Origin: Alisma plantago-aquatica
Taxonomy: Eukaryota > Streptophyta > Magnoliopsida > Alismatales > Alismataceae
Direction: 5' to 3'
Length of the DNA: 64,000 nucleotides
Assembly: GCA_963693085.1 (NCBI GenBank)
Contig: OY856409.1
Span: forward strand, 1,169,285,749 to 1,169,349,748
Notes under the pieces: generated by a model
Database searches by the model: none
Told to the model about the DNA's origin: nothing
What the model saw: the letters and a program-made list of their open reading frames with translations, nothing else
In this document: positions 35,984-49,960 of the stretch, one piece after another
Layout: every line of letters begins with the position of its first letter
Position numbering within the stretch: position 1 is the first letter of the stretch
Program-made: the position numbers and the translations under genes

Positions 35984-38900
35984 ATAGGTTCCTCATTTAA
36001 TCCTTAATAATTATTAAATTTTACAAATTCCATAGAATCTAGGGAGTTATTAGAGGATTTTCTGAAAGACAGAGGTGTCTAGAAAAGGATCACATCCGGG
36101 GGCTGGCAAGATTTTCCTCTGCACTGCTAGTCAGAATACGAGGACTTCCGGATTTGTGTGACTGCCTGGCCAATGTATTAGGATCTGACTCGAAATAAGA
36201 TACATTTAGGACTCGCTCATCTTGTTCATCCCTTCTCATCTCAAATGTTGTTAAGGACCTTAAGGATTAGGGTTTTCTCTCTTTTCCTCACCTATCTAAG
36301 GGATGGGTAAGGTTGAAAAGGATTAAGGAATCCTCCACCAAATTAATGAAAAGCATGTAAATAAGATGTCATGGACATAAGCATAATAGGTTAAGCATAA
36401 ACTAAAGAATAGATACATGCTTAGGTCGTATGACATAAGTTGTCATGCCCCAGGAGAGACCTGAGGCTAGACCTTCTTATCATGAGGATAAGTAAAGAGA
36501 GTTAGTCTTGGAGGTAGAGATCTCCATTAAAAGTAGAGACCTGGCACATCCTCTGAGGATGATGTTAACCCTAACCCTAAGTGAATGTTAGAGAGAGAGA
36601 TGGCATGATGAGTTAGATTTCATAGTAGACCAGGTGTTTGGATGGACATGCCTTGGATGCCATATGAGCCATGAGAGGTTGGATGACTGAGTACCTTTGG
36701 TGACCCAACCCTGGGAAGGGTCGTTCATGTTAGAGTGAAGGATAGCTCCTTCATTGATGAGGTTAGAGAAGAACCTATGGAAACCCCATGAGCTTATATG
36801 AGCATGGCATAGTAGGCACCCAGAATACATTAGTAGTGTGAGCAATAGGTTGAAACCTTGGCCAATGGAGTATGTTGGATAGCTAATGAAATGAGCATAA
36901 AGGGCTAGGGATAACCTTGAGAAAACATAAGTTTGAACATAGGCTTCACCATTTAGGGGTATGCTTGTGAGCTTGATCCACCTTCATGGAGAGAGGACCT
37001 TTAGTAATAAGGCTGGTTGTGGAGTAGCTCTAGAGAGAAAGAGAGTAGGACCCAGGCAAGAAGGTTGGACACTTAGACTCCGAGATATGAGGAATGGTAG
37101 GGAGTTGAGGATAATGCGACCTAAGTGGATGGTTGTGATTGCCACATGCATGATCCCTGGAGGCTGGGGACATCTTGGTTGCCATGAGAGGAACCAAACC
37201 CTAGAGAGAGGATGAGTCTTTTTACCTATGGTACAGATGAGAAGAAGAGTTATTTAGATCTGGAGAGGTTTAGTAACAAGTTGTGAGGCCTTATACCTTG
37301 TTGATTGTTCTTGAGGAGGACTCAACTCTAAAGTGTTGCTCAAGTAGAAGGATGACAGGAAGTGCATGTCATGCCTTATACATGCTTGATTCATGGTTAA
37401 GAGGTTGAGCATGGACTTTAGCACCCAAAGTTGAACTTGGGTTTCCTAGGTATAAGAGGGGAAGTGGTGTACCTAATTCACATGACGAGATTTGAGTTGC
37501 TATAGTTTAGAGCATGGCACTCCTCATGTTTATAGGAATGGGAAACCCATGAAGTCAAAGGTATGTTTGATGAACCCCTCCCAGCTAAGTTGGTGGCATG
37601 GGAAGGTATGATCTTGATCCAATGTTGAGGAAAGAGAACAAGTATGACCTAGCATGGTTTAGTAGGTGGTCTGCTTGTGTCTTAGTAGCTTGCTAGGGTT
37701 AAGCATGCTCATATGGATGTCAACCCTAAGGACATTTGTGACCGTGTTGTCAAGAGTTGTATTTTCCTCCCATCCTGGGAGAGGGACCCATTGGTAGAGT
37801 GTATACCAGTTTTGTGGGTTTTGAGGAAACCTAAGGAGGTCTCATAGGATATGGAGAAGCTAAGTGAAAAGTACATGGTATGAGAATGAACCTGAAGACC
37901 CATAGATAACCATCTTAAGTGCATGTGGATGTGTTACCATGGAGGTAACTGGTATGAGGCCTGACCAAGGTAGGCAGGTTGCCATGACCTCTATGAAAGG
38001 ATGAAAGTCAGCCCATGAATGCAGAGAGAGAGAGATGATGAAGGCTTGGGTAAGGTTCTAAGCTGGACATGTACTATAATAGAATCATAAGTATATCCTA
38101 GGGTCAGGTAGGGATAAGACCAATGGAAATAGGAGTTTCCTAATTCCCTAGTTGCACATGACCATAGGGTTGGGAGGTAACAACTATCATTGTCTGAGGG
38201 CCATGGGTTAGGAGATTGATCACCTTCATGAACTCATGGGACCCAAGGGGCGGATGAGTAGGGCACTCTCTGGATGCATAAGGGAAGAGGGATGACCCCA
38301 AAAGTGTCAGCACCCTATAGACCTAGAGGATATGACCAAGGATTGTGTGGTGACCGAAGTAGGTTCGAGATCAATTTTCCATGGAAGTAACTTTGATATA
38401 GAAATGATTGTGATGTAGAGACATATGTAGCACGTTTCAACTAAGATTTAAATGTGTACTGGAAAGGTGGGATGTACCATATCTACTCTTGGAACATGAA
38501 GAACTCCATATTTGGACTGCATCCAAATGCTTATTTCCTCTTGTTATGGGAGTGAGAGATAGGACAATACGCATGACATACACCAAGGATAAGAGGTGAT
38601 GTGAAGTGGAACGTTGCCATGAGGTATGAGGACAGAGATGATAACATACCCTGGTGGAGTGAATGATACATGGATGGTTTACAAACACCAAGGGAAATAA
38701 GGTAGTCATCTAATAAGGATGTTTTAATCATGAGCTATGAGTTATACAAGGTTGAGTTCGAAAACCAAGATAATGAGGTCAGAGTTTCTTGATGAAGATA
38801 GACTTAGAGCTGAGATGAGATAATGAGTGGAATACATGGAGGTGTATGTTTTCAACATTACCTAACACCTAAGGATGTGAAGTGGTAATGGATGCTCTAG

Positions 38901-40383
38901 ATGAGATGCAGCTGCCTAGTTTAGCCAGAGGCTAGAAGAGGTTGTTAGGCTTACCGTAAGTTTGAAAAGATATAAGTTTGGCTAACACCCAGATGTAACG
39001 AGATCTATTTAAACAAGTTAGTAGTTGTTTGGTTAGCTAGTCTAGACCTTGATGCAATAAAAGGATGGTTGTAGAACCTCAGATGCACTTCTTTGGAAAA
39101 GAAGGTGATGAAACCCCGACTAGAGTGGTTTAGGGTTTCTAAGGAATTAATCTTGAGGAATCATGACATATAGGAGATCATGAATTAAAATCACCATATA
39201 CCGTGGTACTACCAAGATAATAAGTGACAATAGTACTTTGGATGCCTAAGATGATGTTGCATGGGGTATGTTGCCATGCAAGCCAGGAGGTGAAGGACGA
39301 ACACCAGTAACCCAGTGCATTGATATAGAGGATAAAAGAGTCCCTGAGAGGGGATGGGAGTTCATCACTAAGGATGTTGTGGTAAGTCTCCCCTAGACCA
39401 AGGAAGGTCAAGGTGCAATATGGGTTATAGTAGATCGCCTTACCTAGATGACATGAGAAAGAAAGAATATCGTCAAGGGATAGATTCGTTTGAACTACAT
39501 ATGAGAGAGAGATGGTTCAACTACACCATGATGCGAGTTCTTGAGTTTAATCTAAAGATTCACTTCCATGCGGTGGAAGTAGGTACATGAAGAACTCGAT
39601 GTTAGTACAATTTATCACCCCTAACTAATAGTTAGTATGATCCAGACTAGAGGGTCTGATGAGAGCATGCGTGCTCATTCAAGGTGATACATGAATACAG
39701 TTCTTATCTTCTATAAGATGTGATGATAACCACCATAGCCAGTATCGAGATGTAAAGAAGCTCTGTAAGGGAGGTTGTGTCAGTCACCACTTCATTGAGA
39801 TGATGTTGGTGAAGGGGCCTTGTGAAGGTCAGAAAAGAACCACAGTGTGTGCAGATGAAGTCACTTTGATCGTGCAATGGCTGAAAGAGAGCCCAGGGGT
39901 GACAGGAGTCGTGAACTGATGCAAAGCAAAAATGACATGCGGTTCAGTGTGGGAGAGTATGTGATGTGAAAATCTGACCCTTCTAAGCTACGACTGTGAA
40001 AGCTGAGTCCCTAATATGTGGGTCCATTTGAGATGGGTTGGTGGAGATGGTTGTGTTTAGCCTTACCCCTCAGGATAACATGATGTATAATGTGTTCCAT
40101 GAGTCCGATCTAGAGCACTATGTGAGGTACCCAAGCTATGTGCTGAGCCCTGAACCTATTCAACTTTTGAGAAGTTGAAATGTCCTGAGTCACCTATGAG
40201 GGTACGATATGCCAAGGTAAGAAAGAACTCAGATGGAAGAATATGAGATGATGAAGGTTCTTGGGAAGCACCATCAAAAGGGTGAAGCCACATGGGAGCC
40301 CTGATGGACATAAGAAAGGCTTATCCTATTTGTTTGTGTGCCTGGTGGAATTTTGAGGGCAAAATTCCTATACGAGGGAAGGA
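35984..40383 (+). pseudogene. Element D gag-pol remnant
   Basis: Heavily broken plus-strand coding relic. Readable pieces in order: an RNase H end near 38,885 (VVMDALDE); an integrase core near 39,355-39,450 (WEFITKDVVVSLP, then AIWVIVDRLT); near 39,604-39,665 a decayed STxYHPQTDGQ-type region; an integrase C-terminus near 40,085-40,160 (YNVFHESDLEHYV); and KVLGKHHQKGEATWEP near 40,260-40,302. Gag, protease and most of reverse transcriptase are not readable and may be partly deleted, as 4.4 kb is short for gag-pol. A purine tract ACGAGGGAAGGA (40,372-40,383) precedes the right LTR. Confidence 0.75.
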
Positions 40384-43300
40384 TGTTACAACCCCAACTT
40401 TTGGGTTCATTTGGTGAAAAATGTAATTTCTCATATTAAAAATATTGGGACAAATAATGATATAATTTGTTTTGAATACTGAGTTTCATTTAAAATAGCC
40501 TTGATGATTGTTTTGTAGGCTTTATTGGCTATTGGACCCAATAACAAGGAAAAGACAAAAGAAACTCCATTATTTGAGTAAATAAGAAAATGAAGAAAAG
40601 AAAGAGGTAGAAACCTCTAGAAGGCAAAAGAATATAATCCAAAATTGGATTGTGTGCCTCTTGGGTTCCTTGGGTTCCAAGGAGTCTAAAGTTGCAAAGA
40701 GAAAGCAATAAGAAAAGAAAAGAACAATTAAATATTTCTTTATGAAGAAAGAAAGTGAAAACAATGATAAAATGTGGAAAATAAGAGGAAAGAGGTATAA
40801 TTGAGTTATCCATAGTGGATTTTCGTATCCAAAGGATTCCTAATGTTAAATGGAATGCCAATGAGGAAAATAAAAGGAAAGATAAAGAGAAATCCTCAAA
40901 AAGAGATATTTTAATAAGAAATTAACAAGATAATGAGAAATAATGAATATAAATGCATCTAGAAGGATAATAAGTATCCTTAAAAAGGAATTTCGAAATA
41001 TTGGAGTATCTTGGGGTCCAAGGAAATCCAAGAAAATAATATGGTGGCAAAGGAAAGAGAAAATATGTGAGAAATATACATAATTGAGTAATAAATTGCA
41101 CCTAAAGAAAGGGGCACGATTTCTTTGAATAATGAACCAAAATTTGGTATGATGATAGGTTAAGTCATTATTATGATTCCCTCAAAATTTGGGATTATTT
41201 GGACCTATGGTTTGGGAGATATAATTTTTATGAGTATTCCTAAAGTGAGAGGAATACCATTAAAATTGGAATTGCTTTTTAACAGCCTTTTTGGCACGTG
41301 AAACGTGGACCATCGATCTAATATCCAATGGTGAAGCCATCATCACCTACCCAGAGTCGAGAAAGGCAACTTGGGTATAGTTAGCTCCTTTCTAGTTGCA
41401 TGTTGCTCTCACCACAGCCCATATGAACCAGTGAACACTTTCCCATTGAATTTGGGGAAAAAATCGGATTGGAAGATCCCTATTTTGCCTTGGTTCCGTG
41501 TTGGATTGGGACTTTTCCCAAAACTGTAGAAGCATGTTCACAAACAGAGACCAATCCAATAGTACCTTGCACTCGGGGTCTATATAAAGGGGGTCTATAG
41601 CTGCCTTGTTGAAGGCGAAGCACTGCGAATTGGCCAATTTCTTGGCATCGTCCCCGCGAGACCTCTTCGACCTATGTCTACCTGGCCGAGAAGCCTCCTA
41701 GCCGTCCCGGTGACTCCGGCCAACTTAGGCGAAGCTAAGACTGCCATTGAATTTGCAGGAGCATGACGGAGGTCGTGGTGGTCTTTTCGAGTACCGAGAG
41801 AGTTTGGATCTCGAGGTCAACCATCCAATTGACTGAGCCAGGGACCTGGATTCCGAACAAGGGAGGATCGCGAGCTTGAAGATGATACACAACGAATTTA
41901 CCAAAATACCCCCAAATGTGTGGACTGACTACTACTCTATCATAGGGACACAGAGGTCTTTTCATGGCCTGGCTGAAGTTGCCAACAAAAAGGGGCCGAT
42001 TGGCTGACGTGGCGGCCAGTGATTGGCTTAAAAGGTATTTTCTTCACATTTTCCAAATTAATTATCTGCAACTCCGATGATAGCAAGTAATACATGAAAA
42101 TTTATCAGGAGAACTCAAGGAATCAATAAAAATGTAATGGAAGCCAAATTTTGCTTGAAATTCAAAAAGTATGTAAAGATGCTATCTTTAATGGTTTAAT
42201 TAAATGAAAAACACTAATCTTTGATGATTAAGGATTTGGGAAGGGCTATGTGAATGTTTAAAGTTAACATTAACATGTTGTTAATAAAAAGGACAATTAT
42301 ATCAAAAAGGATGATCTTTATGCATAGTTGGTTTAATTTAGGGATTCCATGTTCATAAATATGCTTTAATGGGCCTTGAAACCCTAATATTAGTAAATGT
42401 GACATCATGGCTTTAATTGTTCAATTTCATGGTTAAAGTTGAGATATGATAAATCTAAGCTATTTCAAGTATAAAAGTTCCTAATTGTGAATAAATACTC
42501 ATAATGTAGGAATTAGGATTTTCTAATGGATAAATGTAGAATTAATGACAAATAGAGTTCATATGTGAATTAGACTATAATGAACTATAAAGTGATGATA
42601 AATGAGCATATTGATCCTGTCATGAATAAATAGGATAATTTTGGTAAGTTTTAGTATAAAGAGCATAATGGACTTAATTGATGGCTGATTGTGCCTTTAA
42701 TCTAAAATTAGGGTTATGTGTTGTTAAAAGATAACCTTAATATCTTTTGTGAAGAGTTGATGAGATCATTAGGGTTTAAAATAGTATAATGAAAAGGAAC
42801 CCTAATAGCAATAGAAACCCTAAAAGTGGACTAGAAACCCTAGGAAGCAAGCTAGGTTTAATAGATCTTGATGGCATGATCAATGGTAGGAAAATTGGAT
42901 GCATATTTCAGGATCAACTTGGTGTGTGCTTGCTTGGTTTCTTAATTGGTTGAATTATTTCTACAATCAAGTCAGCTTGACAGGTATGTAGTTAATTATG
43001 ATTAATCACATTAGTTTTCTGAAGGTTTTCCGAATGATTAATTGCATTGAATGCAACCTATCGGTTTGGATGTTCATACCTACAAATTATAAAGTCACTA
43101 TGATTATCAAAATTGTAATATAATTGTGTATTCTCGCACCTACATGCCACCCTGATGGATGAAGCAAAAAGGTCAAGCCCAGGAGGGAAGACCAATGGGC
43201 ACCATGAGAGGTGACCCCAGACACCAAGCTCGGGAATGAGAAGGTGGTCTATGTTGCATGACTAATGGGTACCATGAGAGGTGACCCCAGGCACCAAGCT

Positions 43301-43806
43301 CGGGATTGAGAAGGTGGCCTTACATCAAACCCTAAAGGGGGTATTCCAGGGTTAGGGAAAAAGCAAGGGAGAATGTCACATTGAAAGCATAAATTGTCTT
43401 ATTAATTAACTTGATTGTGATAATATATTTTTATCCATATTTGCAAAATTTTGGTTGTCCCCACATACCGGCATATTTCGATATGCTGAACGACATTTTG
43501 TTTGTCAGTGTTTAAGGTATAAGATTGAAAAGGACAAATAGTGAAGTGACATATGTGGAATTAAATAAGAATTCAAGTACAAGGAGGATTAGTTAGAATA
43601 GATTCCAGATGTGGATAGAAGTAGATATCCAAGTTTTTAAAAAAGGTATGAAAACCTTTATTTTATTACAGCCCTTCAGTTTAGTTGGTAGAATTTGATA
43701 ATTGTTATTGATTATTTGTCAAACCGTTGATCATATTAATTGGGATAATGGCTCTGACCTCTTGGTCTCCCTTAATTGGGGGTTACTAGGAGGCGGGGTC
43801 GTTACA
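40384..43806 (+). repeat. Right (3') LTR of element D
   Basis: 3,423 bases matching 32,541-35,969, with TATATAAAG at 41,581-41,589 and the same 70-base duplication near 43,190-43,320. Ends GGTCGTTACA at 43,806. Confidence 0.92.
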
Positions 43807-43811
43807 AGATA

Positions 43812-44391
43812 CCTCTGAGATAATTTCTTCTTTGACAAGTAACCTCTCCTTATGACAAGAAAATAAACAGCTAACGGGATAGTTGGTATAATTCATAAGA
43901 AAGTTTAGTGTTGTGTCAGCAGATTAGAGTGGCACAACAGATGTATGATAAGACTTGTAGTTCCAAGTGGGTGACAGAACGTAACTCTTGTCTTTCCTTG
44001 GAGGTGAAATGCTAAACTAAGTGAGGAGTATGGAAGACTCCGAAGGTCAAGGATCTTATCACATAAGTTGTAAGTTGAGAAGGTGACAAATCAGTAAGGT
44101 TTAATACCTGAGTTAAATAAGGTATGTATAATGCTTCTCTGACTAAGAAAAGTATTACCTGACACAGAGTTGACTCTATAGTCAGAAATGGAAAGGACAG
44201 TTGAGTATGTGTCATGTGTGACAGATCTTATGATGATCTTTAATGAAAGAACTTTATGTTGGTCAAAGTTATATAGTGTCATCATGACATCAAGGAGACA
44301 TATGAAGGCTTGAAGATGTAATAAATGAATAATATATGTCTCCCTTTACCTGGGATTGCGGGGACGAAATCCTTGTTAGGGGTTTATAACT
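43812..44391 (+). pseudogene. End of element C internal region and purine tract
   Basis: Decayed sequence between D and the C 3' LTR. No integrase motif is readable. The last part, GCGGGGACGAAATCC followed by TTGTTAGGGGTTTATAACT (to 44,391), is the same pre-LTR signature as in A2 (GGGGACGAAATCC, purine tract). Confidence 0.7.
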
Positions 44392-47300
44392 TGTAATGAC
44401 CCTGACCCGGGTTATGAGTTAACCTTGTTTGTTTTGGCTAAGTAAGTTGCTTAGAACTTCAATATAATCCTCTAAGGTGTTTTGTTATCATGTGACACAC
44501 TTATGTTTCAAGTTTAGTCCTGAGTGAGTGTTGTTTGAACAATGTTCCTTTGTTTTGGACCAAAGTGCAATTTACCCAAGATGAGGGGTTATATTGCAAA
44601 ATGTCACATGTCTAATGTGCCTTAAGTGTTTTATCATCGTAATAGAGAGAATTATTCTAAGTGGTGGCCTTTGGAAAGCCTAAATGCTAAGTTTGAACTT
44701 GTTTGAATAAAGCTAGTACCTTGTGCACCAATTTTGGTACAAAATGTAAATTACCCAAAATGTTAGGTTGATATGCAAATTACCACCTATAGAGTGTTCC
44801 TACTTCCTGTATGTATCATTTAGAGGATAGATAATGAATTATACACCATGTTTGAATCATTTATGCATGGTAGTATTCTTGGTAATGAAAAGACCAAGAA
44901 AGGGGTTGAATGTGAAACCCTAACTTGAGTTGTATCGAGCTGTAGATTTGATATGGGAGTGACTATCGGCCAAGGAGCCATAGATGGGATCCCATATTGG
45001 TTTGTGGACTCTTGGAAAATACCATGACGAGCTAATCACCTCAATAAAGCAATAGATATCGGCTTGCAACTTTCCTTTGGAAAGGTTGTATTGAATTGTG
45101 AATATAATAATAATGTGAGTGGAAGTGGCTTGCCCTAGCAGATAACCAAAGGGGCCGACCCTTATCCTTTGCATTATCCTCAAGTTTTTGTTTTTCATGG
45201 CAAGATAAAGATGGAATGCATGCAACTACATGTATCAATGCATGCATGGTCATGTGGCACCTAGTAGTAGTAAGAATATGACACCTCTTACACTCTCCCA
45301 TGAACCTCAAGGATATATACCCCTCCTTTCACCTACTAGTGAATCTTTTCAACCCCTATCACTCTCTTACTCTTTGATATCGTTCTAAGAATCAAGGATC
45401 AAGGAGGATCTCGAGCCATTAAGCTTATGTGAGGCCATGGTCATCTTCAATCTTGGTTCAAGCATGGATCTCGGTTGTGATTCTTTCCTTTCTTTTCTTC
45501 TTCACTAAGTTCTTATCTATGGTAATTCTATGCTTATAGAGGAGTTGTGAATGAGTCTTTAACCTATTATATTTCATATTCTACCTTGGGAACTTGGATA
45601 TTTGGAGCTTAGAGCTTTGAATTTGTCCTTGAGGTGGGTTATATAACTTGAACCCAATCATGTTATTTTTTTCACCACCTATCTTGCTATACTAGATGGT
45701 TTACTTTCAATTCCGAGTTTTTCTTGAATACTTGATTAATCTATGAGTTCTAATAGTTTACTAGATCTGTTATTCATGTACTATAATAGTTAGAATGAAG
45801 GTCTAGAGCTTTAAGATGATGGTATTATGATACAAAGTGATATCGGGTTCAAGCACACAAGCAAGCAAGCACCTCTAACCCGATATGGTCATGTACATAC
45901 ATCACTAGCACGATATGCTTATGATCTTATACCTCTTTGCACAATATGGTAATGAATTTCACATCGTGAACATGATATAGTGTCAACCATATACCTTTTG
46001 CATGATATGAGGTCAAGCAAAGACCCCATGCACGATAGTGTCAAGTACACACCTCTAATTGATATGCTAAACCCTAATTTTTAGCAACCCAATATGGGTG
46101 ACACATACACAAACCTCATGAATGATATGGTGATGAATATTCACTTCAAGCATGATATGGTGATGTGGTATACACCCCTTGCACGATATGAGGTCAAGCA
46201 TACACCTCTTTTCCCGATATGGTGTGATGCATACACACACCTCTTTGCCTGATATGGTGTGAAGCACACACACACACCTCTTTGCCCGATATGGTGTGAA
46301 GCACACACACCTCTTTGCCTGATATGGTGTGAAGCATACATACAACTTTTTGCCCGATATGGTGTGAAGCACACACACCTCTTTGCCCGATATGGTGTGA
46401 ATCACACACACACCTCTTGCCCAATATGGTAGGCACACATACACCTCTAAGGTGATATGGGTAGAAAGCATACACCTCTAAACCAATATTGGGTTAAGCA
46501 TACACCTCTTGGAAGATATGGTGTTGAGAACACATATCTAAAATGATATGGTAGGTAACCCAATACACTAGATGAAAAAAGTTGTAAGGTGGTTCATACC
46601 CTAGAACATGTGATGGCCAATACACTAATGTATGGTGTGGCCATTATCTTCAAGTGAGGTGAGGATGTTACACCCTTGTAGGGTGAAGGTGATACACCAT
46701 ATGATTGATAAGGTTGATACATTGATGGGTAAGGGTATGAGTGATATGATGATGCCTATCTCGATATACACCTAACCCAATACATGTGCTCAACTTGACA
46801 TACATGATTTAATCTGATACACCTTGTAAAGGTGACGGCAAAACACTCTTAGGAGTGATGATTGTAAAACCAAGTAATGTTGTGACTAATACCTCAATAG
46901 GTGAAACACCTAAAGTGGTTTATAATGGTCAACCCTATATCAACAATGCCTTAACCCGAGATGAGTCCATATCACTTGATGATAGTTGGGTAATTCAAAG
47001 TGTGTGACTTATGTCCAATACACTATAAGATATATGTGATGAGTTAGTGCATAAAGTATAAGGATGGAAAATACCCTAACACAAGATAAGTTGATGAACT
47101 TAAGTAAGTTAAAAGTGATGAGGGAAGTGATACACCAATGCATGATAAATATCACATCCAACACCTCAAGGTTGATACACCTTGATGCACCTTAAATCCA
47201 ATATACTTGGATGAGTAACACATGAAGTGTGTCATGTCAATTATTACATTAAGATGTAATGATTTTAATGCACTCTGATAAGTGTAGGCTAAGATACCTT

Positions 47301-49350
47301 GAGAAAGGGTTAAGATGAGTTAATAAAGTATGATGTAATCAATATCCTAGTGAGGATGAGAGAGAAACTCATACTTTGTGTGGAAAATCATTTAATGATA
47401 AATGATGAGAATAAATGAGTATGATTGAATACTTATGATATCAAGGTATGATCCTAGATGTGTGGAGCAATGAATTAGGGTTTAGATTGATAATATGAAC
47501 TTGAAACCCTATTCGGCTATAAAGGGAAACCCTAACCCTAATAATGGGAAGGTTGTATTTCTCTTATTGCATAAGCCTTGTGAAACATGTTAAATACTTG
47601 TATAACAAGTATAATGTTTATGTGGTATGATGACCTAAAAGATAATTGTTGCCTAGTGAGAGGTGACAAGATGTTTAATGGGCCTTGTGAGCCATGTGAA
47701 TAGTTGTTGACTAGTGAGAGGTGACAAGATGTTTAAATGGGCCTTGTGAACCATGTGAGATGCTTGTACACCAAGTATCATGTATATCTGGGTCTGCAGA
47801 CCTAGAGGTAATGGTTACCTCATAAGTGGTAACAGTGTTCAGTGATGAACTAATGGTTTGAATACCCAGATTTAGTAATCATGATGATGATAATGTTAAG
47901 GGAAGAGAATTCCCAGTAATGTGATAAGGGATTGAGATCTTGAGTATTATGCAATCAAAGTGTTCCAAAGATTATAAAAGTACTTGATAAATGTATTACA
48001 CCTTTCTTTATAGCATCTGTTATAATTCTTGCTTGTAACTTGGTTGATGCTAAAAGATATTGTAACACACCTAATTAAACAAGTGGAATCTTATAATGTA
48101 CTGCCCTGGCCATAGATCCATTCAGCGTCAGGATTTTCTAATTGGTGAAATGAGTTTAACTCAAAGGGTATATTTTTGAATATGTGGGGGCGATGGGCGT
48201 AAATACCCTTACGTCCTAATGAGGGATTGATGTGAGATCTCCTTCATTATAATCCAGGATGGATGTATAATCTCCTGATGGAGATGAATGTCAGGGATGG
48301 ATAACTGAAATCTCCCTGAAGAGAGTGCATGTTGTGGCTGTAGTTCTATAACGAAGATACCAGTATACCCTGGTAAGCTAATTGTAGTTGACACGAGATG
48401 TCCTGCCAATAGTCTCACACTGACCGAGATGGGTGAGGTCATGGTAGCCGGCTCTTCCATTGACCTTTTATGGTACTGATGCTTTACGTAGCCGTGGTCA
48501 GTTGGAGTATGAGCGGTATACCTCATCTCCTCAGGGCATAAGTGTGATTGTAAATATGTAATCAGTCGTGTAGCTTATTTTCTTATGGATCGAATACGGG
48601 AAACAATTGTTGATCTACACTTCTTTTATACATCCTAATTGGATAGATGTTATACATGTTTCTTTATATTCCTTGTAAGTGAATAGATGATTTATTGCTT
48701 TATCATAGATAGCTGCATTACTTTAAGAAAAGTGATTACTCTGTTCTTCTTATAACAATTATTAATCTTGTGTGTTAATATAAAAGAACCTCTGCTCAGT
48801 TTTATACCGCTTACCTGTGTTAATAATATTGTTGGCGGAGAGTTATATCTCTCGCTGGGATAATTGTCTCACCCTGTGGGATCCACATTTTTGTAGATGG
48901 ACTTGCACGAGGGGATAGAGACCGTATGGTAGAGGGAGAACAATAGCAGTAGGGGCAGCAGTAACATCTCAGGTTGAGGGTACTGTCTGTCGTATCTTGT
49001 AGATAGAAGTCATATGTGTCGTCTATGTACTCTCAAGTCCTTGGATTAAGTATGTGATGGTTTCATGAAAAATTTGATATTTTGGCTCGATTTCCTTGAG
49101 GGTTTTATGTTGCTTATATATAGGTTTTAGTAAAGCAACTGTTATATGTTATCCTCGAGATGAGATGGTACAATGCGTGTAAAATGTGAACCCTGATGTA
49201 TATAATGTTTTGGTTCTTTCATTAAGAGTTTCCTGGAAGAGGATCTCTTTGTAAAATGGTTTTAATTTTTAATGATTTTGTTAATCTGCTGCTTATGGTT
49301 GTTCTGCAATTATTACTGGCGATGGCTTGATTTGATGTTGGGTCGTCATA
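44392..49350 (+). repeat. 3' LTR of element C (about 5 kb)
   Basis: Starts TGTAATGACC and ends GGTCGTCATA (CA mutated to TA) at 49,350; the right half matches 27,908-30,304. The first kilobase resembles the family A LTR start on the minus strand, so C is a diverged relative. It holds TATATAA near 45,660, a minisatellite (46,190-46,500) and CTATAAAGG at 47,518-47,526. It ends inside a hAT-like coding sequence. Confidence 0.9.
46190..46500 (+). repeat. Minisatellite in C LTR
   Basis: About eight tandem units of roughly 36-40 bases built on CACACCTCTTTGCCCGATATGG / TGTGAAGCACA (given as CACACCTCTTTGCCCG, ATATGGTGTGAAGCA). Looser copies with CGATATGGT extend left to about 45,850 and right to about 46,550. 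The minus-strand open frames across it simply translate the repeat. Confidence 0.85.
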
Positions 49351-49960
49351 CGAACTACATGCAATATCATAGTCAACGAGCATATATACAATCTCCATCT
49401 CTCTATTATGTGTAGAAAACAAATGTGATACACTTTGTCTCTGATTTTTGTAATCTTCACAATGTAGTCATGCATTGCAATGAACACTACTAATTGCAAC
49501 CACATGTTTTTTAAAAACTTCAAGTTCTTTCTTCCAATTAGTAAAACCTACTTTTGTGAATGCATCATTCATGAAGTTGTCATCCCTCGATTGGTTAAAT
49601 AGGTGATAATAGAAACAATAAGCAACATCTCTTTCCACATTGCATTTCCATTTCCAACCAATCAAATTTTTTGAACCATGCTTCTTGGAAGCTCCTTCTT
49701 AGTTTTCCATATTGTTTGCTAGGAAAATTATGACCAACTGGATGATATGGACCCTGCAAAAAATACTCTTTCCTCTCTTGGTCATGAATTTCTATGTTAT
49801 AGTCCTCAATTTTTTTTCTATGTCTTGGGTCAATAACAATTTCATTTGGATTGAACTCAACATCTATATAAGCTTTCTTTTGTGCATTACTACTAATAGG
49901 ACATGTTAAGTCTGTATGTTTGTCATCTTTTGGACCAATTTAAGGAATTTCTTCATTTTT
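49351..49960 (-). pseudogene. hAT-like transposase fragment (TTF-type zinc finger region)
   Basis: Read leftwards from about 49,890: EFNPNEIVIDPRHRKKIEDY, then FLQGPYHPVGHNFP, then SFQEAWFKKFDWLE, then ERDVAYCFYYHLF, then FTNWKKELEVFKKHV. A final piece reads NQRQSVSHLFSTHN. This order matches the N-terminal TTF-type zinc-finger region of plant hAT-related proteins (zinc finger MYM-type 1-like). Frame changes and stops interrupt it. The dimerisation end is missing because element C's LTR begins right where the homology stops, so C inserted into this gene. Confidence 0.75.

Larger units (their letters stand above)
32541..43806 (+). mobile_element. Element D: dead Ty3/gypsy element nested in C
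   Basis: 11.3 kb between perfect 5-bp duplications AGATA (32,536-32,540 and 43,807-43,811). Two 3.4-kb LTRs start TGTTACAACCCC and end GGGTCGTTACA. The internal region is only 4.4 kb and has no open frame of note, but translated fragments match RNase H and integrase in gypsy order. Same strand as C. Its LTRs differ from each other by scattered changes of a few percent, so it is old but clearly younger than C. Confidence 0.9.

Noticed and set aside
46067..46475. Three overlapping minus-strand frames of 77-134 aa with repeated Cys/His; also looks like a CRISPR array
   Set aside because: They are translations of the LTR minisatellite. Units are contiguous, with no unique spacers and no cas genes, in a plant genome.
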